NCBI GenBank assembly: GCA_014529385.2
Contig: CM043942.1
Location: 51,902,274-51,966,273, forward strand
Length of the DNA stretch: 64,000 nucleotides
Origin: Adiantum capillus-veneris
Taxonomy: Eukaryota; Streptophyta; Polypodiopsida; Polypodiales; Pteridaceae
Reading direction: 5' to 3'
The position numbers and the translations under genes are program-made. This document shows positions 55,776 to 64,000 of this stretch, piece after piece. The notes below the pieces were generated by a model. The model did no database searches, was not told the origin of the DNA, and was given only the letters and a program-made list of their open reading frames with translations. Position 1 is the first letter of the stretch; each line of letters opens with the position of its first letter.

Positions 55776-56521
55776 TGTAATAGAAATGGCCTAATAACTT
55801 GTAGAGTAGCGGAATTAAGAGAAAGTATTTGCTGAAATTACTTTGAGAGCATAATGGGTGAACTTCATTAATGGTAGCAACATAAAAATAATAGTTAATT
55901 AACTAGGCATGAACAATAATTTTGCAAGAGAGTGAATTAGAGAACATGACAACAATTGAGGACCGGATTTATGTGGAGCTGGTCCCCCCTCCCCAATAGG
56001 CATTTGTATTATAGATTCTCCCATTAAAGGAGACTTGGTACAATACAATCTTTGTGTTCTTTTTTACCTAAGTGATGCTATGAATATGGAAAGCTTCATG
56101 CACTGCTAGCATAGCATAATCTTTGAAGAATACATTAACTGGACCAAGCCTCAGTCCCAAGACCTCAAACACCTTCGAAGGGGGAGAGAGCTAGCATGGA
56201 GTGAGGATAGGGAAGAGGAAGAAGAAGTAGTATACGAGAAAGAGATATTCCCTTACTTATCATCACTCTTCTTTAGCATAGCATAATAGCTTAGTAATGA
56301 TGAAGATGAAGAAGATGGCAAGCTCAAGCTTTGAAGCATGTCTCTTGGTTGGATTTGCACCCCATAGCCAGAGAGGCTAAGTGTAGGCTCACTCTTCTCA
56401 AGGAGCTTAGAGAAGGAGATGGAGCTCTTGCACTTGCCAAGCACATAATGAGAGTGAATGTGAGAGTGTGTGGGTGAGTATACCGTGCAAGCTAGGCCCA
56501 TGCTTCCTTGGTCGACCCCCT
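55776..56521 (-). repeat. GypB LTR, first part (unit 1)
   Basis: Inverted relative to GypA. It starts TGTAATAGAAATGGCC, the reverse complement of the GypA-type LTR end, directly after AATGT of copia RNase H. It includes the GGACCGG hairpin (about 55962-55988). Confidence 0.85.
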
Positions 56522-57454
56522 CTTCAAAGGGGTCCAATGATAAATTACTTGAATTATCTAATTGTTTTTGAATTTATCAAGTCCTCTCTCTCAAAGGGGA
56601 AAGGGGGACACTTGTCCCAAGGCTATCCCTGTTTCTTGTAATGGCTTTTGCTTGTGATTGGCTAGGCCTGGAGGGGTCCAATGAGCTTCAAGCATGAGCT
56701 ACAAGGGGGGATCGACCCAAGCAAGCTAGGGGGGTGCTTAGGGGGTATACTCACCCACACACACTCACAAACACTCTCATTGTGTACTATGCAAAGTGCA
56801 AGAGCTCCCTCTCCTTCTCCAAGCAAGTAGAGGTTGAGAGCCTACACCAACACTCTTGGCTATGGAGTGCAAATCCATCCAAGAGCCATGCTTCAATGCT
56901 TAATCTTGCCATCTCCTTCTTCTTCATTACTATGCTATTATGTATGCTAGCAACAAGAGTATGATAAGTGAGGAACTAATTCTTTCTCCTACGAAATGTT
57001 TCTTCTTCCTCTTTCCTACCCTCATTCCCTGCTAGCTCTCTCCCCCTTCGAAGGTGTTTGAGGTCTTGGGACTGAGGCTTGGTATAGTTAAAGCTTTCTT
57101 CAAGTTTAGGTTATGCTATGATGGTGATGCATGAAGCTTTCCATCTTCATTGCTTCACCTAGGTCACAAGGAACACAAAGAATGTATTGTAACAAGTCTC
57201 TCTTTATGGGAGAAATCATAATACAAATGCCTATTGCAGGGGGGACCGGCTCCACATAAATCCGGTCCTCAACTGTTGTCATGTTCTCTAAATTCTCTCT
57301 CTTGCAAAAGTATTGTCTATGCCAAGTTAACTAATTGCTATGATTATGTTGCTATCTTCAATTATGTCAACCCGCTATGCTCACAAAATCATTTCTTGAA
57401 AGTACTCTCATTAAATTCCGCTACTCTCAAATTGAATAGGCAAATTCCATTACA
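56522..57454 (+). repeat. GypA LTR 3' part, unit 2
   Basis: Duplicate of 53725-54657, followed again by ACCAC and copia RT. This is not an independent insertion. Confidence 0.93.
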
Positions 57455-58571
57455 ACCACTTTGCATTGTGTTCTTGCCTTAGCTGCCAAAGGGGACATTT
57501 AACTTGTCCAGATGGATATTAAGACTAAATTCTTACATGATGATCTTCATGAGGACGTATATATGCAGCAACCACAAAGGTTTTTTGAGAAGGGTAGAGA
57601 GCACTTGGTTTGTAAGATCAAGAAGAGCCTTTATGGCCTTAAACACGCACCAAGAGAATGATATCATAAGTTTCGTTCATTTATGCTCTCTCAAGGTTAT
57701 AGAAGAAGTGACATCGATCATTGCCTCTATACTAAGCGAGTTAAGCAAAGCATGGTAGCTTGTTGGTTTTTATCCTTTAAGTGGATGACATGTTACTTGT
57801 TGAAAATAACATTAATGAGTTAGCTTCCTTGAAATAAAAGTTGAATGATAGCTTTGACGTGAAATATTTGGGGTCATATTTTGGGCATGCACATTGTGCG
57901 AGATAAATATAAGAAGTTGCTTTACTTATCTCAACAAATTATATTGAAAAACCACTCAAACATTTCAATATGGAGAGAGGGAAGGCATAGAATACTCCAC
58001 TGCCTCCATATGTGAAACTATGCCTAAATGATAGTTCCAAATTTGATGTAGAAAAGGCTAAAATGGCAAAGGTGCCATACTCTTTGCAGTTGGTAGCTTA
58101 ATTATGCAATGATATGTACATGATTAGATATTGCTTTTGCAATGGGAGTGGTCAACCAATACATGTCAAATCCTGGCAAGAAACATTGGGGGGTAGTGAA
58201 AGGAGTCATGAGATATCTGGATCGTACAAAGGAATTGTGCATTTGGTTTGGAAGAAAATAAGCACATGTACTTGGATACACTAATTATGCACGGGATATG
58301 GACAAAAGGAGGTCTACTTTAGGTTACGTCTTCATTTTTATTGGTGGTACTGTTTCTTGGTGATCTCATTTGAGAGTTGCACATCCATGTCAACCATCAA
58401 AGCTGCGTATATTGCAGCATCAAAGGCTTGCAAGGAAGCTATATGGCTTGCTCGACTAGTGAAAGACTTGGGAATTTTTGTTGAGGTGCCTACATTACAC
58501 TGTGATAGTCACAATGCTATCATGTTGGCAAGGAATCCAATGTTTCATGTGAAGATAAAGCATACAAATGT
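57455..58571 (+). pseudogene. CopH copia RT-RNase H remnant, copy 2
   Basis: Duplicate of 54658-55775. A private change turns TGG to TGA within 'APREW' (about 57660), adding a stop to RT. Confidence 0.9.
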
Positions 58572-59317
58572 TGTAATAGAAATGGCCTAATAACTTGTAG
58601 AGTAGCGGAATTAAGAGAAAGTATTTGCTGAAATTACTTTGAGAGCATAATGGGTGAACTTCATTAATGGTAGCAACATAAAAATAATAGTTAATTAACT
58701 AGGCATGAACAATAATTTTGCAAGAGAGTGAATTAGAGAACATGACAACTATTGAGGACCGGATTTATGTGGAGCCGGTCCCCCCTCCCCAATAGGCATT
58801 TGTATTATAGATTCTCCCATTAAAGGAGACTTGGTACAATACAATCTTTGTGTTCTTTTTTACCTAAGTGATGCTATGAAGATGGAAAGCTTCATGCACC
58901 GCTAGCATAGCATAATCTTTGAAGAATACATTAACTGGACCAAGCCTCAGTCCCAAGACCTCAAACACCTTCGAAGGGGGAGAGAGCTAGCATGGAGTGA
59001 GGATAGGGAAGAGGAAGAAGAAGTAGTATACGAGAAAGAGATATTCCCTTACTTATCATCACTCTTCTTTAGCATAGCATAATAGCTTAGTAATGATGAA
59101 GATGAAGAAGATGGCAAGCTCAAGCTTTGAAGCATGTCTCTTGGTTGGATTTGCACCCCATAGCCAGAGAGGCTAAGTGTAGGCTCACTCTTCTCAAGGA
59201 GCTTAGAGAAGGAGATGGAGCTCTTGCACTTGCCAAGCACATAATGAGAGTGAATGTGAGAGTGTGTGGGTGAGTATACCGTGCAAGCTAGGCCCATGCT
59301 TCCTTGGTCGACCCCCT
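58572..59317 (-). repeat. GypB LTR, first part (unit 2)
   Basis: Duplicate of 55776-56521 with a few substitutions. Confidence 0.9.
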
Positions 59318-60250
59318 CTTCAAAGGGGTCCAATGATAAATTACTTGAATTATCTAATTGTTTTTGAATTTATCAAGTCCTCTCTCTCAAAGGGGAAAGG
59401 GGGACACTTGTCCCAAGGCTATCCCTGTTTCTTGTAATGGCTTTTGCTTGTGATTGGCTAGGCCTGGAGGGGTCCAATGAGCTTCAAGCATGAGCTACAA
59501 GGGGGGGTCGACCCAAGCAAGCTAGGGGGGTGCTTAGGGGGTATACTCACCCACACACACTCACAAACACTCTCATTGTGTACTATGCAAAGTGCAAGAG
59601 CTCCCTCTCCTTCTCCAAGCAAGTAGAGGTTGAGAGCCTACACCAACACTCTTGGCTATGGAGTGCAAATCCATCCAAGAGCCATGCTTCAATGCTTAAG
59701 CTTGCCATCTCCTTCTTCTTCATTACTATGCTATTATGTATGCTAGCAACAAGAGTATGATAAGTGAGGAACTAATTCTTTCTCCTACGAAATGTTTCTT
59801 CTTCCTCTTCCCTACCCTCATTCCCTGCTAGCTCTCTCCACCTTCGAAGGTGTTTGAGGTCTTGGGACTGAGGCTTGGTATAGTTAAAGCTTTCTTCAAG
59901 TTTAGGTTATGCTATGATGGTGATGCATGAAGCTTTCCATCTTCATTGCTTCACCTAGGTCACAAGGAACACAAAGAATGTATTGTAACAAGTCTCTCTT
60001 TATGGGAGAAATCATAATACAAATGCCTATTGGAGGGGGGACCGGCTCCACATAAATCCGGTCCTCAACTGTTGTCATGTTCTCTAAATTCTCTCTCTTG
60101 CAAAAGTATTGTCTATGCCAAGTTAACTAATTGCTATGATTATGTTGCTATCTTCAATTATGTCAACCCGCTATGCTCACAAAATCATTTCTTGAAAGTA
60201 CTCTCATTAAATTCCGCTACTCTCAAATTGAATAGGCAAATTCCATTACA
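59318..60250 (+). repeat. GypA LTR 3' part, unit 3
   Basis: Duplicate of 53725-54657. Confidence 0.93.
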
Positions 60251-61367
60251 ACCACTTTGCATTGTGTTCTTGCCTTAGCTGCCAAAGGGGACATTTAACT
60301 TGTCCAGATGGATATTAAGACTAAATTCTTACATGATGATCTTCATGAGGACGTATATATGCAGCAACCACAAAGGTTTTTTGAGAAGGGTAGAGAGCAC
60401 TTGGTTTGTAAGATCAAGAAGAGCCTTTATGGCCTTAAACACGCACCAAGAGAATGGTATCATAAGTTTCGTTCATTTATGCTCTCTCAAGGTTATAGAA
60501 GAAGTGACATCGATCATTGCCTCTATACTAAGCGAGTTAAGCAAAGCATGGTAGCTTGTTGGTTTTTATCCTTTAAGTGGATGACATGTTACTTGTTGAA
60601 AATAACATTAATGAGTTAGCTTCCTTGAAATAAAAGTTGAATGATAGCTTTGACGTGAAATATTTGGGGTCATATTTTGGGCATGCACATTGTGCGAGAT
60701 AAATATAAGAAGTTGCTTTACTTATCTCAACAAATTATATTGAAAAACCACTCAAACATTTCAATATGGAGAGAGGGAAGGCATAGAATACTCCACTGCC
60801 TCCATATGTGAAACTATGCCTAAATGATAGTCCCAAATTTGATGTAGAAAAGGCTAAAATGGCAAAGGTGCCATACTCTTTGCAGTTGGTAGCTTAATTA
60901 TGCAATGATATGTACATGATTAGATATTGCTTTTGCAATGGGAGTGGTCAACCAATACATGTCAAATCTTGGCAAGAAACATTGGGGGGTAGTGAAAGGA
61001 GTCATGAGATATCTGAATCGTACAAAGGAATTGTGCATTTGGTTTGGAAGAAAATAAGCACATGTACTTGGATACACTAATTATGCACGGGATATGGACA
61101 AAAGGAGGTCTACTTTAGGTTAAGTCTTCATTTTTATTGGTGGTACTGTTTCTTGGTGATCTCATTTGAGAGTTGCACATCCATGTCAACCATCAAAGCT
61201 GCGTATATTGCAGCATCAAAGGCTTGCAAGGAAGCTATATGGCTTGCTCGACTAGTGAAAGACTTGGGAATTTTTGTTGAGGTGCCTACATTACACCGTG
61301 ATAGTCACAATGCTATCATGTTGGCAAGGAATCCAATGTTTCATGTGAAGATAAAGCATACAAATGT
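60251..61367 (+). pseudogene. CopH copia RT-RNase H remnant, copy 3
   Basis: Duplicate of 54658-55775. RT keeps 'APREWY', like copy 1. It has private changes such as Cys to Arg before DSHNAI. Confidence 0.9.
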
Positions 61368-62930
61368 TGTAATAGAAATGGCCTAATAACTTGTAGAGTA
61401 GCAGAATTAAGAGAAAGTATTTGCTGAAATTACTTTGAGAGCATAATGGGTGAACTTCATTAATGGTAGCAACATAAAAATAATAGTTAATTAACTAGGC
61501 ATGAACAATAATTTTGCAAGAGAGTGAATTAGAGAACATGACAACAATTGAGGACCGGATTTATGTGGAGCCGGTCCCCCCTCCCCAATAGGCATTTGTA
61601 TTATAGATTCTCCCATTAAAGGAGACTTGGTACAATACAATCTTTGTGTTCTTTTTTACCTAAGTGATGCTATGAAGATGGAAAGCTTCATGCACCGCTA
61701 GCATAGCATAATCTTTGAAGAATACATTAACTGGACCAAGCCTCAGTCCCAAGACCTCAAACACCTGCGAAGGGGGAGAGAGCTAGCACGGAGTGAGGAT
61801 AGGGAAGAGGAAGAAGAAGTAGTATACGAGAAAGAGATATTCCCTTACTTATCATCACTCTTCTTTAGCATAGCATAATAGCTTAGTAATGATGAAGATG
61901 AAGAAGATGGCAAGCTCAAGCTTTGAAGCATGTCTCTTGGTTAGATTTGCACCCCATAGCCAGAGAGGCTAAGTGTAGTCTCACTCTTCTCAAGGAGCTT
62001 AGAGAAGGAGATGGAGCTCTTGCACTTGCCAAGCACATAATGAGAGTGAATGTGAGAGTGTGTGGGTGAGTATACCGTGCAAGCTAGGCCCATGCTTCCT
62101 TGGTCGACCCCCTCTGGCCAATCACAGCCTTAGTGCATATGAAGCAACAAGGGTAGTCTTGGGACAAGTGTCCCCCTTTCCACTTTGAGAGAGAGGACTT
62201 GATAAATGCAAAAGCAATTAAATAAATGTGGTAATTTATCATTGGACCCCTTTTAAGCATGGCCATTAGGATTCAAGCACCTCATGAAGGTAACATGGGT
62301 AGGGTCTTGACATGTGTCCTTGCTGCCTCTCTAGGCTTGGGCTCACCTTGAGTGTGTGAGTGTGTGTTCTCTCTCTACCCCCTAGGAAAAGGGCTCACCC
62401 CCCCTCTTGTAGGGATATTTTTGACTTGCTTTGATCAAGCACCTTAGTCATCAAGCATGACTAAGCACTTGGACTAGGGGGTGCAAGCATCTCAAGCAAG
62501 CATGTCCAAGCACCTCTAGCACCTTACTGATGCAGCAGGTCAAGCACCTCAAGAACCTTAATCAAGCACCTCAAGAATGACAAGCACCTCAAGCACCTTA
62601 ATCAAGCACCTCAAGCAGGACAAGCATCTCAAGCTTGGGCTGGGTTCCCACCTCAAGCTCAGCCCTAACTTAGGTCAAGGACTTTTAACACTAACCTTTG
62701 GAGGTCTTTAATGAAGCTAACCCTAAGGTCTTCTAAGCTCCATTGGTAGCCTTACTCTTTGACAGACCATCTCTCATTTAAGCCCCTTTACCATTGGCCC
62801 CTTGTTGAGATAGATCTGTAAGCACATGCCTATATTCTACCTCTTATTTCCATTTATCTCTCCCATATTAAATGATCAATTTTATATGAGAAAGTCTTTT
62901 TGGAATAGGTAGATATTAGATTTTATGACA
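61368..62930 (-). repeat. GypB LTR, complete in unit 3 and beyond
   Basis: About 1,563 bp from TGTAATAGAAATGGCC to TTTTATGACA. It is the only uninterrupted copy of this LTR: 61368-62113 is shared with units 1 and 2, and 62114-62930 is single. It holds the inverted CAAGCACCTCAAGC minisatellite (about 62440-62640). Confidence 0.88.
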
Positions 62931-63031
62931 TTTCCTCTCTCTTGAAATCATAATCGTCCTCAACTATGAGGTAGAAGAGATAAATTCTTAGTCATTAGTC
63001 TACGTTACTTAGCGGGTAGAGGGTCCCTTTT

Positions 63032-63734
63032 TGTTAGGAAATAAGATGTAGCTAAATAGATAATTGAGTAGATTACTTAATGGAGAGAGACAGATTTACA
63101 TACACGAGATTATAGAGTAGAGAGAGAGAGAGAGAGTACACACAATATACGTGGTTCACCCAATGTGGGCTACGTCCACGAAAAAGCAGCCACTCAATGG
63201 CTTTAGTACTTCAAAACAAGAAGTAGTTTACAAAGAGATTATACCCTTTTGGAGCTCCCGCATTGCTTCACTCTCACCACCTCACACCCATCTTGTTGCA
63301 TCAACTTCACACTATGAAATGTGTGTAGAAATGGCCTCCTTTTATAGGCCAAAAGGGTTGTCCTCTCTTATGAGAGGCAGCCATGTGTAGTCGCCCTTGT
63401 GTGAATAAGTCCAAATCGGACCCTCCAATCTGCCTATGTGTGGCCGCCCTTGTGTAGACAAATCCACTTTTGAATTCGGCCACCGGTCACCGGCCATTGA
63501 CTTCTTCCGACCACCGGCCAACGGCCAACCGACTGCTTTCCGGTCGCCGTCTGGCCATAATATTCCGGCCCCTGATTTTTGGCCGTGAAAATTTTGGTTT
63601 CCGACAAGTGATTTTTATTTCCGGTGAGTGATTTTCCTTCACGCACGATGGCTTCTCCTCATAATGGGGGCCTTACAAATGTGCGCTTTTACCAGATAAA
63701 ATTACAAGGGGTAAATCTGGCTCCATACTTAACA
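63032..63734 (-). mobile_element. Solo LTR of the CopF copia family
   Basis: TGTTAGGAAATAAG to CATACTTAACA, 703 bp, flanked by the direct repeat CTTTT (63027-63031, 63735-63739). It matches the CopF LTR (17460-18347) but lacks about 140 bp near its left end and some of the GC-rich zone. No internal sequence remains, consistent with LTR-LTR recombination. TATA box CTATAAAAGG on the minus strand at 63338-63347. Confidence 0.92.
63338..63347 (-). promoter_or_regulatory. TATA box of the solo copia LTR
   Basis: CTATAAAAGG on the minus strand, a better match than in CopF. Confidence 0.6.
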
Positions 63735-64000
63735 CTTTTTACCCTATGATATCATTCCAAGATGGATGACTAATCCATTTGGTGCTTGGGAGACATAGCT
63801 TCCGCAAGCATGTATGCTCTTTAGTCCATATCATAATGCCAAAGTAGAATGACAAGTTCTACTTGGTGTTTGAGAGACGTTGTCAACCAAACATGATTCT
63901 AAGCATGCATACTACTTATATTTGTGCACAATAAAAAGAGAACTACTCTTATAAGACAAAAATATTGGTCATTAAAAAGAAATTTGTACATTTGCTTACT

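Larger units (their letters stand above)
53725..62113. repeat. Three tandem copies of a 2.8 kb composite unit
   Basis: Units are 53725-56521 (2,797 bp), 56522-59317 (2,796) and 59318-62113 (2,796), differing by few substitutions. Each unit is [3' 933 bp of the GypA LTR, plus][CopH RT-RNase H remnant, plus][first 746 bp of the inverted GypB LTR]. Copy junctions read ACCCCCTCTTCAAAGG: CCCCCTCT from the GypB LTR joined to CTTCAAAGG of the GypA LTR, with a two-base overlap (CT). At the end of copy 3 the GypB LTR continues normally (CCTCTGGCCAATCAC). Confidence 0.95.
62931..64000 (-). mobile_element. GypB internal region, 3' end (runs off the window)
   Basis: Next to the LTR is a polypurine tract on the minus strand (TCAAGAGAGAGGAAA, 62931-62945). 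Sequence homologous to GypA's 3' non-coding region follows (GypA 52680-53000, inverted). It is interrupted by a solo copia LTR at 63032-63734. At 64000 it reaches the position of the pol stop codon, so coding sequence is expected just beyond the window. Confidence 0.85.

Noticed and set aside
57234-60619. Second and third sets of LTR-copia units as separate insertions
   Set aside because: Unit boundaries, internal joints and the ACCAC context are the same in each, so they are tandem copies of one locus.

Overview
The window is plant nuclear DNA. It is almost wholly built from nested LTR retrotransposons and simple-sequence repeats. I see no intact host gene. The plant assignment rests on three observations: chromodomain Ty3/gypsy and Ty1/copia elements primed by initiator-tRNA-Met-type sites, a broken pentatricopeptide-repeat (PPR) gene, and long (CT)n, (CA)n and poly-G tracts. 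The density of nesting suggests a repeat-rich plant genome. I cannot name the species or clade from sequence alone. Element names below (GypA, GagPro-1 and so on) are local labels.

Layout. 1.2-5.6 kb: 5' half of a minus-strand gypsy element (GypD). 6.2-10.7 kb: two direct copies of a 1.08 kb non-coding block, each with palindromic minisatellites and a poly-G/(CA)n end, flanking a PPR pseudogene. 11.6-16.0 kb: decayed gypsy pieces on the plus strand. 16.0-18.3 kb: 5' part of a minus-strand copia element. 18.3-31.5 kb: 3' half of a minus-strand gypsy element (GypC), whose LTR is split by a 9.8 kb gag-protease-only element (GagPro-1, TSD CTTGG). 31.5-35.4 kb: low-complexity DNA and gene-like frames I do not recognise. 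35.4-45.8 kb: a gag fragment, then a plus-strand gag-like fragment split by a second gag-protease-only element with a long open frame (GagPro-2, near-identical LTRs, TSD ACATC), then a copia RT piece. 45.8-54.7 kb: an almost intact chromovirus (GypA, TSD ACCAC) inserted in that copia RT. 53.7-62.1 kb: three tandem copies of a 2.8 kb unit made of part of GypA's LTR, the copia RT/RNase H remnant and part of an inverted gypsy LTR (GypB). 62.1-64.0 kb: remainder of GypB, interrupted by a solo copia LTR (TSD CTTTT).

How the parts relate. GypA encodes Gag, protease, RT, RNase H, integrase and a chromodomain in one frame, broken only by one TGA inside RNase H. GypB, C, D, E and the 35 kb gag fragment are relatives of it. 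GagPro-1 and GagPro-2 carry LTRs, a primer-binding site resembling the tRNA-Asp type, a polypurine tract, a Gag with several zinc knuckles and a retropepsin, but no visible RT or integrase. They would need enzymes supplied by another element. The most unusual feature is in GagPro-1's leader: seven copies of a 22-24 nt palindrome between the primer-binding site and gag. Insertion order can be read from the nesting: copia, then GypA and GypB inside it, then the 2.8 kb triplication.
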